From Ipomoea triloba (Eukaryota > Streptophyta > Magnoliopsida > Solanales > Convolvulaceae), in the NCBI RefSeq assembly GCF_003576645.1, contig NC_044920.1, positions 19,769,425 through 19,833,424 of the forward strand: a DNA stretch of 64,000 nucleotides. Reading direction: 5' to 3'. Under the pieces are notes generated by a model. That model saw nothing but the letters and a program-made list of their open reading frames with translations. It did no database searches and was not told the DNA's origin. Shown here in pieces: positions 1 through 10,149 of this stretch (the first letter of the stretch is position 1; each line of letters opens with the position of its first letter). Position numbers and translations under genes: made by a program.

Positions 1-1
1 A

Positions 2-1009
2 ATGATGTCGGATAGACACTACGGACAACTCCCGAGTAACACTGAGAACAATCTGAAAGAGAGAGTCAACGCTATCGATGCCAAGGAAGAAGAACATGTG
101 AAATGTGATCCAATGGATGCCATCTGTGGAAAATGTCAATGTAAGGTAGATGACCAAAGAAACAAGACTACCTCTTGTAGTCCTAATCTCGAATTGAAGA
201 ACGCGAGCGGTTCATGCACCATATCAATGAAGGAACACAAGGAGAAAACCACTTCGGAAGAATGCCCAAAAGAAAAGGAGCTACCACGAGACAACATCAA
301 AAGTTCAAAAGAGAAAGAAATGGCTCGAGAAGGTACAATTAATGCTTTCATCCGAAAATTTTTCAATAACAAAGAATGCCGTGAGTTGTTTGAGAATGAC
401 ATTTGTGATAATTTTACCTGTTTAAGCCAAGAATCTTCGGCTTGTTTGACTGAGGGTTACCCCAGAAAGAAGGGTGACCCTGGAGCTTTATTGATTCCTT
501 ATTCTATACAGAATATGGAACCTCGAAATGCTCTTGCTGATCTTGGTGCTTCTATCAATATCATGTCTTCAAATCTTTTTGAGAAATTAAACTTACCATG
601 TTTGAAACCGACGAGGCTAACTCTACGTTTAGCTGACGGAACCACACGGTATCCTGAAGGCTTAGCGGAAGACGTCCTAGTAAGAATAGGGAAATTTTTT
701 GTGCTTGTCGATTTTATTGTTTGTAAGATGGGTGATGACGATCCCCATGAATCCTTAATTCTTGGAAGACCATTTCTGGCTACTTGTCATGCACGGATAG
801 ATGTGAGTTCAAGTGAAATTACCCTGAGATTCGAGGGACAAGCCACAAATGATGAAAAGGAAAGAGCGAAAGAAGGAACTGATGACGATGAAAGGGCAAA
901 GGTCAAATCAAAGATGAAACCAAAACCGAAGTGGAAAAATGATAAGCTTACATGGAAAAACACGTGGGTACCAAAATGCTTCTTACCCACTACCAAGGAA
1001 TATGGTTGA
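2..1009 (+). CDS. Athila gag-pol fragment with aspartic protease (retropepsin-like) domain
   Basis: The frame is already open at the window edge, so the true start is upstream. Residues 1-110 are hydrophilic and lysine/glutamate-rich, like the gag-protease linker. The protease spans about residues 155-280: the catalytic segment reads ALADLGASINIM, with DLG in place of the common DTG as is usual in Athila, and the second landmark is LILGRPFL. The tail is basic and ends in a stop at 1007-1009. A full Athila polyprotein would continue into reverse transcriptase; here the conserved pol-end motif follows about 50 bases later in another frame, so a deletion probably removed RT-RNase H-integrase. 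Expression is doubtful. Confidence 0.75.
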   Translation: MMSDRHYGQLPSNTENNLKERVNAIDAKEEEHVKCDPMDAICGKCQCKVDDQRNKTTSCSPNLELKNASGSCTISMKEHKEKTTSEECPKEKELPRDNIKSSKEKEMAREGTINAFIRKFFNNKECRELFENDICDNFTCLSQESSACLTEGYPRKKGDPGALLIPYSIQNMEPRNALADLGASINIMSSNLFEKLNLPCLKPTRLTLRLADGTTRYPEGLAEDVLVRIGKFFVLVDFIVCKMGDDDPHESLILGRPFLATCHARIDVSSSEITLRFEGQATNDEKERAKEGTDDDERAKVKSKMKPKPKWKNDKLTWKNTWVPKCFLPTTKEYG

Positions 1010-1284
1010 ATGCTAAACAAGGTATGATGCGTCTAGCCAATGACATAAACCGTGGCGCTACTTGGGAGGCAACCCAAGATTTTAATAATATGCTTTACAT
1101 CCTTTTTATGCTTTCGTTTTTAATGTTTTTGTTCTAATAAATTGCTACAATAAAATGGAACCATGTTTTGAGGACTAACTTGTAGGAGTCGGGACTAAAA
1201 ATTGCTTTGGAAAGGCTCATTTTGGACTTAGGTATGAAGGGAAAGACCAAAGCCGGAAGAAAACAATGCAGAGGACTGCCACGT

Positions 1285-1425
1285 GAGCTCACACGTGTGT
1301 ATCCATGCGTGGGAACGAAGCAGTAGCTTCCCACGCACGCTCACACGCGTGTAGCCATGCGTGGGAGCGAGACAAAGAGCTCCCACGCACGGTCACACGA
1401 GTGTGACCGGCGTAAAAGCCTCCTA
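1285..1425. repeat. GC-rich inverted motif repeats in the Athila internal region
   Basis: Copies of a motif like CCCACGCACGCTCACACGCG and its reverse complement occur several times in alternating orientation between 1285 and 1425. They form short palindromes such as CACACGCGTGT. The same motif recurs inside the LTR at about 5612-5690 (ACACGCGTGTAAGCG and CCACGCACGCTTACACGCG). The stretch has no coding sense. Confidence 0.7.
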
Positions 1426-2278
1426 CGGAATTAAAACCCTCATTCGGATCCCCCACGCCATTTTGCTCCAAAATCCCTATTTTTCTTCTCTTCTCCACGC
1501 AAGGAAGAACCCAAACTCAAGGTTTGAACACATCTTTTACTTTTTACCTTCAAAGAAGATCAAAACCATCAACATCAAGGTAATTTCTCATCTTTTTAAC
1601 TATTTAACCTTGAATATTCATGAGTTTGGAAGAACTTGAATGAGAAATTTGTTCTACATTCCCTTGCATGATTTTGAATGTTTTGAATGTTTAAATTGGT
1701 TTATAATGCTTTATAGAACTATCCTTTGATGTTTTCTTTCATTATTGATGGTTACATTGATGGATTGTTATGTATTTTTGAGCTTCAAGTGTGAACACCA
1801 TTGATGAACAAATGGGTTTGTTAGATTTCTTGTTTAAATTATGAAATTGATGCTTGAATTGATGTGTAAACTTGTTATAGAACTATTATATGCCATCAAT
1901 TTGACTTTTCACATGCTACATTGCCCAAATTGAATATTCAATTTCAAACCCGAATTTTGAATTTTGGGGAAGAAGATGAAGTTGACTTTTTGAATTTCTT
2001 GACTTTTATAGTTGACTTCTTACTTGACTATCAAATTGATATATCTTATGATAAATTTTTGCATGTGTGTGATAATGGAATGATATTGTTGATATTCTTA
2101 TGCTAGAATTGTCCAAAATATAGGGGAAACTATGGCGAAATTTTCGAAAATTCTTAGCCCTATATGTTTGAAATCCATTATCTTAACAAGGAATTTTACA
2201 CAATTACAATGGTGACTTATTTGAGAAATAATTATTCAAAACCAATTACCATGAATGTTAATCTGTACAATTTGCAGG
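1426..2278. other. Athila untranslated region before ORF1, AT-rich
   Basis: I see no coding region here. The stretch ends in TTTGCAG directly before the ORF1 start codon, which resembles a splice acceptor. Spliced subgenomic expression of the downstream ORF is known in some Athila-like elements, but here it is inference only. Confidence 0.4.
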
Positions 2279-3519
2279 ATGGGACGCTCAAAGGAAATCG
2301 CAAAGAAATCAAAGCATGATCATGGTGAATCGAGTCGGTCGAGGACACGACAGCAAGCTACAGTTCAACAGGCTACCCAGGAGCCGGGGTCAAGGTCATT
2401 ACGACACTTGACACCCATCCAACTTACAACAGTGGATAACTATAAAGGGAAGCAGCTTTCCGTTGGCCGTCACTTTGACGACAATGTTTTAAGAGAATTC
2501 GGTTGTTTGGACGAAGTAAACGGGCTTCTCAGGCACCCACAGCTCCGCCATTTGTTTGAGTGGAGAGGACCTACCTATGCACCTATCACTTATGAATTTT
2601 TAGCAACCTTAGAAATTCGAAAGGAGGTCAATGATGCAAGAGAATCCATTTCGTTCACACTATTCGGAAACCGCTATAGCATGTCAGTCAACACTTTGGG
2701 TGTTACGCTCGGATTCCATGATGCCGTGAGCGTGTCTATGCCATATTTCAGGGACTTTAAGGAGGATTTTGATTCAGAGGCAGTAGCTAGGCAGTATTGG
2801 AGGAGCATCACCGACAATGCCCCATACAACTCATCAAACTTAAAGGCAAACCTCATCAACCGCAATGCTTTAAAGGCTATCAGATTAGCCTTTTGCTATA
2901 AATCTCTCAGGCAGAACCACAAATCGCAACAAGGTATACAAGCAGGATTTGTTTTACATGTGGTGCATAGAGAATGAGGTTGGCATCAACATGGGCGTTC
3001 AAGCTAGAAAGTGGCTCCAAACCCAGCAAAAGCCTAAGGTTCAAACAGTGTTTATCGGTCATTTCGTTACTAGACTGTGCTTCGGGTTGGGCCTATTGGA
3101 CCGGTTGATGGGAGAAAGAGCTGAAGGTTGCACAATTTCTTTCTCCGTGGGTGAGTTCTTTGCCGCAGAATTAAAGCTTGGAGGTGACGATGCACCTGAT
3201 CTAGAGGCTTCTGATGATGATGATGATGAGGATGAGGAAGAGAACGAGGAGGATGTTGCAGCACAGGAGCATGACCCTACTCCCATGGATTGGGACACGA
3301 CGCAGACTTTTCACAGGCAGCTCCATGATGAACAAATGAACTACTGACGTGAGCAGCGAACATGGCAAGAAGGCCATTTTACATCCATCTCTGCAAGACA
3401 AGATGTTCACACCGAAGACCTCAACCGCATGAGAAGGGCGGTGGAGGAAAATGATAGGAGAATTGCTGCTCTTGAAGCTAGATTCGATAGGCAATCCCAG
3501 CCCTTGGGTGACGACTGAT
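2279..3519 (+). pseudogene. Athila ORF1-like gene (env-position ORF), broken by a frameshift and a stop
   Basis: The start ATG at 2279 follows TTTGCAG, a plausible splice acceptor. The N-terminus (MGRSKEIAKKSK) is basic. The middle contains FEWRGPTYAPITYEFLATL and a TLGVTLGF segment, the pattern of the Athila ORF1 family found downstream of pol. The first frame stops at 2977. Homology continues in another frame from about 2949 (GINMGVQARKW), giving a frameshift near 2940-2950, and runs through an acidic stretch (EASDDDDDEDEEENEED) to a stop at about 3345-3347. Beyond this stop the same frame stays open to about 3519 with a coiled-coil-like tail (RRAVEENDRRIAALEARF). The protein's function in Athila is not established. 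This copy is inactive as read. Confidence 0.65.
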
Positions 3520-5379
3520 GCCTTCCTTCGATTGTTCTCGATCCTGACCTATTGACATTTGATACTGAGTTCCTTGACTTTGGTTACTATGGTTGATAGC
3601 CCCATCTGAACATTAGGATCCCTATGCGCGGGGTTCCGACTTTTATTTCCTTTATTTCTTTTACTTTGCTTTACTTATCTTTCATGCTTTATGATATTTA
3701 CTTTATAACTGCTTCACTTATAGCATTACTATTCGAATAATTCTGTTTAATTATATGCTTTATTATCTAAGTTTCTTTTTTATTTTATTTTATTGCTTTT
3801 ATATTTCTATCAGCTTACAATAATTGAATAGTACTCCGAAAACCCTTTCGTGTGTTATGTCTCCATTTCTTATAGAACATTTATAACGGGAGCAGGCCTA
3901 TGCTGGAAGCTAAAGTGTGGAAAGAGGGATGCATACTTGGTTTATCCTCTTATCCCTTTTCTAATTTTAAGCCCCGTTTTGATCTTTAAAGTGTGGAAAT
4001 GTTTTCTTTATAGCTTTGTGTATGCGTATATTTGAAGTTTACCATGTTTATTAGGATCGTTTGATGCATACCCTATATCCCAGAGCAATTTCCAAAGTGT
4101 GGAAAGGGATTTTTATTTTTCTATCCTTAGTATCCCTATTTCGTTCCTTTATCCTGTACCGTATGGAAACATCGAGGACGATGTTTGCTTTAAAGTGTGG
4201 AAAGGATGCACTTCGTGCTTTACATGCTTACATGCTTAGTATTAGAAGTTAGAAGCTCTTGGGAATGATAAGCGGGTTCATTTGCAGCTTTGAAAAGAGA
4301 GTTATTATTTGTGTTATCTAGAGAGAATTTTGACTGGATGCCCAAAAATTTTTACTCTCGAAATATCTTTGAGGAAGTTACTTTTCGCACCCATGAGAGT
4401 GTTTAGAGCCAAATAAGTTTATATTCTTGTCTGCTTGCATGATGTTCACCTCTTATTTACGTAGGACCTTAGTCAAGGATCTCTCGAAGTGGGAGTGTGC
4501 ACTTTTTAATTTGAGAAAGATAAAACTAGCAAAGCCCGGAATTGAACTAACCTTGGTAGGGCATGGGGCAAAAGGTGAGCCTGATGGTAAGCTTAACGAG
4601 AAAACAAAACCCTTGATCATAAATAGAAAAAGGCATGAGGGGTTGACATGAGGAGAAGTCGAAAAGGCAAAAGGCCAATCACCAAGAGTTTAAAATTGAG
4701 GGAAGCCAATTCGTTGGGTTGTGTCCAAACCATAGTCTTCGGTAAGCAAAAAGCTTTATCTGGAGTCGGTTGTTCACATAAAAAGATCCCAAGAATTGAG
4801 AAAATAGAGCTGAGGTGTGCCGCTTCGCTAGGATTCGAGTACCCATTGCACTGACCTTCGAAAAAGCATGGAGCTCCATGTGAAGTCGGGTGGCTCGATG
4901 ACGTTATCCTAGGAAGTGAGAAGAAAGAGGGACCGCGCTAAGCCAAAAGCGGTGAGTGATCCATGCCCCTGCCCTCATTTACATTTACGTTGGGCTTTGG
5001 CGTATAAGGATGGAAAGTTGATTAGCTAGTGCACATCGTTCCCACTAGTGGGATTGGCTAGAGGCCCTATTTAAATAGAAGGTGAACCAAAACTTCGGAA
5101 ATGTATGCTTGCGTATGGTGCGAGGAGTGTGATCCTTTGTTTTACTTGTTTATCTACGAAAGGTTTTATTTCTCGAAAATATTTCTTAAGTTGCTGACAT
5201 CTGACCAAAATCCTTTGTAGATAACACAAATGATTTCTCCCGTTTCAACAGTCTTAGACACCCATCATTTTGACTTGCCAAAAGCTTTGTTTTGCACGAG
5301 AGAGTATCTTAGAGACTTATTTGCTTAGATAGAAGAATGTCTTGCTTGAGGACAAGTAAGAAACAAAGTGTGGAAAATT
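3520..5379 (+). repeat. Athila 3' untranslated region with repeated AAAGTGTGGAAAG motif
   Basis: No convincing coding region is visible; the short open frames at 3850-4900 look like chance. The motif AAAGTGTGGAAAG or a one-base variant recurs near 3910, 3990, 4095, 4191 and 5365. The last copy abuts the LTR and holds the place of the polypurine tract, after TTGCTTGAGGACAAGTAAG. Repeated tract-like copies inside the 3' region suggest duplicated plus-strand priming sites, but that is inference. Confidence 0.55.
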
Positions 5380-6665
5380 TGATAAGACTCCGAGATACCC
5401 TTATTTTAGGCACATTTTAGAGTGTTTTATCGCGTCTATAGCATCCTTACTTGGTAAATTATGTTCATAAATGCTTAAAAATCACTAACTGATGCACAGA
5501 AGCTACTTTTAGCTTAAAAGAAGTGAAACAGGAGCCCCGGGAGCAAATAGGAGCAAAAGTTGAGCTTAAAGAGCGAACCAAGCAAGAACAGAGCCCCGGA
5601 GGACCCAACTGGATGGTCACACGCGTGTAAGCGTGCGTGAAAACTTTCCAGTAGCCTCCCACGCACGCTTACACGCGTGTGGATGGCGTGGAGACGGTGA
5701 TGCGCGAATTTCAGCTAGGGTTGTCATTTCGGAGACTATTTAAACCCCTTTGATGAATTTTCAGAAGAGGTTCCCAGAAAATTAGTTTTCATTTTCTTAG
5801 TTTTTCCTTTGGAGAACTTTCTCCATTTTTCTTAGTTTTTTTAGATTTGATCAATCTCCATTGTAGCAAGACAACAAGCTTGGATTGAAGATCTTCTTCT
5901 CTCTAGGTGACTTCTATTTCATTTCTATAATTTTAGCTATCTTGTTCTTGGATTAAATTAGCTTTTGCTTGAATTTCATATTATGAGTAGCTAGTTTAGT
6001 CTAGAGATTTGGATTGTGTGATTGAATATTGCTTGTGTGATGATCTTATCTCTATAACTTGGATCTATGTGTTTGTGTTGATGGATTATCTATTCTTGTC
6101 TATTGATTGTTGTTTTGATGAGATCTTGTTTGGATTTGGCCAATCTAGATGAGAGATTGAGCTCTTGACTCTTTCATGTCTTTGATTAGAGTTAGGATTT
6201 GAAGCTTGACACAATCATAGTTCCTATGGACTTCTTAAGAATAGTAGGATAATGTGTAGCTTAAGTGTTTGATGAAATTCCTCTTAGAACTTTGGATGCT
6301 TGAAGGCACTCCTAAGTCAAAGAAGCCTTAGTACACAAAGGTGGAAAAGGACTAAGACAACACACTCTTGAAAAGCCAATATCCTAGCAATCCTAATCCA
6401 TGACCTTAGACACTACACTATGCAATATTCATGAACACTATCCACTCCTTACCCGTTTTACATATTCACAAAATCCTTTTTACTTTACTACTCTCTTGCA
6501 CTCAAACCAACCAAATGAATTACTCTCACTCACAAATCCACCCTTCACCACACTCGAATCCTATGCACGATCCAATCAAGTAAACTCCCGAACACTTGAC
6601 ACACCTCCACGTCCCTCCTTCGAGACCGACACTCGGGGAGTCACAGACTTTCCGTTTTATCATAC
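5380..6665 (+). repeat. Athila LTR (forward orientation)
   Basis: It starts TGATAAGACTCCG right after the purine-rich tract. It includes a segment typical of Athila LTRs (GAGGTTCCC, then pyrimidine-rich TTCTTCTCTCTAGG). Toward the end comes CTCGGGGAGTCACAG, and ATCTTTTGGC follows, which resembles the usual Athila LTR-end/primer-binding junction TTTTGGCGCC but is degenerate. The right boundary is uncertain by a few tens of bases. An open frame at 6400-6696 lies in LTR sequence and is not supported. Confidence 0.6.
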
Positions 6666-6699
6666 AAATATCTTTTGGCAAATCATCTCACTCTAGACT

Positions 6700-7819
6700 G
6701 CGAAAATAGTCATGTCACTAGGCACTAGAGTATGTGAATCAACTAGAATCCAAGCAACTAATAACTGAATGATGGAAAATAAAAGAAAGCAATTGACTAA
6801 GGAGTAAACTGTATGATAAGGGAATGGGCCAGATTAGGTGGATTATACTCTTGATCTTCCAAACAACTCAGAATTAGGGAAAGAATAATTAACCTAGGGA
6901 TTTATGGGCAATGCACATAAGAATTCAATTTAGCTACTTTCGTAATCAATAAGCCGAATTAGGTTATAATTGCCCCACTGTCGTGATGCATCAATTATAA
7001 CCTTAAACACTTAAGCATTGTAAGCCCCCAAAATTACCCCTATTCTCATAGTAGAAAAATTAGGTTGAAATTGGTAAGGCTCGAGGTCTCCATCCAACTT
7101 TCGTTGTAATGAATCCCTCTCCTAAACTAGCAATTAATTGTGGCCATCAATCAATAACAAGTAGAAAGAAACCCCCAAATCAACATAAACCCTAGGTAAA
7201 AGATTCAATCCCTTTATGCAATAATCATAAATTGAACATCAAGATTAACAATGGATCCCTAATCCAAACCCATAGGCGAATTACTCACGCATGATTGGAG
7301 TAAACAAAGCAAAGCAATAATGAATAACCATAAACATTGCAAGAAATCTGAGAAGAAAGTAAATAAAAGAATAAGAGAATTTAACTGATAAAGAACAAAT
7401 CCAACTTCAATCCAAGATTCCAAGCTTGAAATTAAATAATCTAATCTAAACTATGCTAGGGAAATATAAAGAGATGGGGAAAAATAAACTAAAACTAGGG
7501 TTCAGAACTCTGTAAGGGAACCTCTTAAATTGTAGAGAATATGTAGAATATATAGGAGAAAGATGGGCCTTGGCCCATTAGGCAACTTCCAATTCTTTTC
7601 CAATTCTTATTTTGTTTCCTTTTGTGATTAGGTAATTTCCTTTGCTTCTAAAACTTGTCCAAAATGTTCCAAAACTCTTCCTTTGCTGCTCCTTGTGGAT
7701 AATTTAACCCTTGGGACAATATAGCACACAAACAATTCTCAATTTCATTAGGATAAAGAAAATAAACATCAAAACAACTAAAATAAGGGGTGAATTATTG
7801 TACAAAATAGTAGATATCA
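6700..7819 (-). repeat. Second Athila LTR, inverted, probably truncated at its distal end
   Basis: Read on the minus strand from 7819 it begins TGATATCTACTATTTTG. It contains AAGAGGTTCCCTTACAG and GCTTGGAATCTTGGATTG, which match the layout of the forward LTR (GAGGTTCCC; GCTTGGATTGAAGATC). The two LTRs are related but clearly diverged, so they are different insertions rather than one element's pair. The left border near 6700 is not defined by a clean CA end. Confidence 0.6.
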
Positions 7820-10081
7820 ATTGGTTCGACTCTGACGAATATGGTCAACTAGGCTCTGGAAAGCAGTACTGTCAATAAATCCCTGCTCAAGGCCTTCATG
7901 ACCCTCATTCCAAAGAAGGAGGTCTCAAAGTCAGCTACGGACTTTAAATCGATCACTCTCCTAAATATGGCCTTCAAAGTGATCTCGAAGGTCCTGGTCA
8001 ACAGATTAAGACCTATTATGTGTAATCTTATTGGGCCCCATCAAAATAGCTTTCTTCCGGGTCGCTCTACAATGGATAATGTGATTTTAACTCAGGAGGT
8101 AGTCCATACCATGAACACCAAGAAGGGTAAGAAGGGTATTATGATTGTGAAGATTAACATTCACAAAGCTTATGATAGTGTTTCTTGGTCTTTCCTAGAG
8201 GATACGTTGGAGGGCTTCGGTTTTCCAAGGCCTATTGTTGATCTTTTACTCTTTTCTCTTCGTGAAAGTGATATCTCTATCCTTTGGAATGGGGGTGTCT
8301 CCCAGCCTTTAGGCCGGGGCGTGGTCTCCGTCAAGGAGACTCCCTACCTCTTTAATCTCGTAATGGAAAGGCTTGCTTATGACATTCAAAGTAAAGTTGT
8401 TGCAGGTAGCTAGAAACCAATCAAGATCTCTAGAGGAGGGATTGCCATCTCTCATCTCTTCTTTGTTGATGACCTCATGCTCTTCGGGGAAGAACATCAA
8501 GCCAAGACCATGATTGGTCGTCTCAACACTTTTAGCGGAGCCTCGAGTCAAGGTAAATCTTTCTAAGTCCCTTATTTACCGTTCTCCTAACTTGAATGCA
8601 TGTCTTAGAAATCGGATGGGAGAAAAAATGAATATTCCAACCTCAGCCAACCTGGGGACTTACCTAGGTATGCCAATGCTCCAAAAGCGTGTCTCTCGTC
8701 ACCCTTTTTTGTTTGTGGTGGAAATAATGAGAAAACAGTTGTCAACATGGAAAGCTAGTACGCTTAGCATGGCGGGTAGGCGAATTTTGGCTCAGTCTTC
8801 TATTGCATCGGTTTCAACCTATACCATGCAGTCCCTATCAATCCCAGTAAGTACTTGTAACAATATTGACAGAGTTTGTAGAAATTTCCTGTGAGGTCAC
8901 GATGACAACTCAAGGAAAATCCACACGGTCAACTGGTCAAACATTTGTAGGCCTCGTGACGTTGGTGGCTTAGGGCTTAGAAAGACCTGTGACTTCAATG
9001 TGGTGTTTCTCACAAAAATGGCATGGCAACTCCTCGCAAACCAAGATAAGCTCTGGGTCAAAGTTCTCCGAGATAAATATGTCTAAGAGGTTGACTTTCT
9101 CAAGCTTCTAGCCTGTACGAATAGTTCGTGGGGTTGGAGTAGTATTCTTAAAGGTAGAAATATTCTAGCAAAAGGGCTCAAGTGGAGAGTTTGTGATGGG
9201 GAATCCATCAACTTTTGGCATGATTGGTGGGCCAGAGAGGGCCCTCTTATTTCCACTACCAATGATACGGATGTGATGGTCAATGAAGCTACCAAAGTGA
9301 GTACGTTCATCAACGACCAAAGAAACTGGGATTTTCTGGCTCTAAACAATATTCTGCCAATTGATGTTGTCAATGACATCCGTGTAGTGCCCTTATCAGT
9401 CACCATTAATCAAGTAGACAAACTAACTTGGGCTCATTCCAATTCTGGTTTGGTTTCAATTTCTTCGGCATTCTCTTTCATTACAGGTTATGATGGTATG
9501 GAGGTCTCTCATGCATGGAGTTAGAAGATCCCATACGTGGAGAAAGTTAAACTCTTCATCTAGAAAATTGCTGCTAACGGACTGCTGATCAACGCGGAAA
9601 AAAGACGTCTAGAACTAACAGATGTTGTAGTTTGTCCAAGGTGTAGAGCGGAAGAAGAAACCTTGGATCACCTCTTCAGAGGGTGGGAGTTTGCAACTAC
9701 CTGCTGGGATGCAACTTCACCTCCGGCCGAGTTTGTGTCAAGCTTTCATCTCCCTATTGCTATCTGGATGGAGAAGGCTTGTTCGAGCAATCAGAGGTGT
9801 GGTCGAGGGATCAATTGCAAGATTATATTCCCCTATATCTTATGGAATATATGGAAATCCCGGAACAATTCGGTCTTTAATAACAACTTCCTCCTGGTGA
9901 ACGATATTGTGAAAAGAGTAGACAAAGAAGCAATGGAGAAGTAGAACCAATCACTTCAGTATTAGTGGTGAGTGAAATCCTATTAGTGACTTCAACACTT
10001 GATGAAAACCTGTTGCTTTTTTTAAATTGACCTGGTGTCATTTCATAAATTGCAAACATTAAAAAAAAAAAAAAAAAAAAA
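7820..10081 (+). mobile_element. LINE (L1-type) retrotransposon, 5'-truncated, with poly(A) tail
   Basis: The unit runs from the middle of the reverse transcriptase to an A-run of about 20 at 10061-10081, the expected end of a target-primed LINE. The endonuclease and ORF1 are missing, as in most 5'-truncated copies. It sits against the end of the inverted Athila LTR. I could not find a convincing target-site duplication. Confidence 0.8.
7870..9943 (+). pseudogene. LINE reverse transcriptase with zinc-binding RVT tail, broken
   Basis: In order: LIPKKEVSKSATDFKSITL (start of the RT fingers), FLPGRSTMDN, KINIHKAYDSVSW (motif A; most plant LINEs have D where this copy has N or H before KAYD), FFVDDLMLFG near 8460-8490 (the YxDD-like catalytic box), GTYLGMPM, and then the C-terminal zinc-binding RVT region with CPRCRAEEETLDHLFRGW near 9640-9690 and ILWNIWKSRNN. 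The reading frame is broken at about 8411, 8545, 8893, 9084, 9524 and 9561 by stops or frameshifts. The copy cannot make a full protein. Confidence 0.8.
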
Positions 10082-10149
10082 GCTAAGTAATTAGCTAAAG
10101 TAATGGTTTGTTATTTTTTTAATATGCCAATCCATACTATTTAATTAAC

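Larger units (their letters stand above)
1..6665 (+). mobile_element. Athila-type Ty3/gypsy retrotransposon, 3' part (5' end outside window)
   Basis: The order seen is: retropepsin-like coding region, the motif ALLGRQPK that commonly closes Athila pol genes (encoded near 1050-1075), an Athila ORF1-like gene, a long untranslated region ending in TTGCTTGAGGACAAG, a purine-rich AAAGTGTGGAAAATT, and an LTR beginning TGATAAG at 5380. The order and the 3' landmarks are typical of Athila elements. No reverse transcriptase, RNase H or integrase lies between the protease and the pol-end motif, so this copy looks like a non-autonomous derivative. The 5' LTR is not in the window. Confidence 0.8.
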
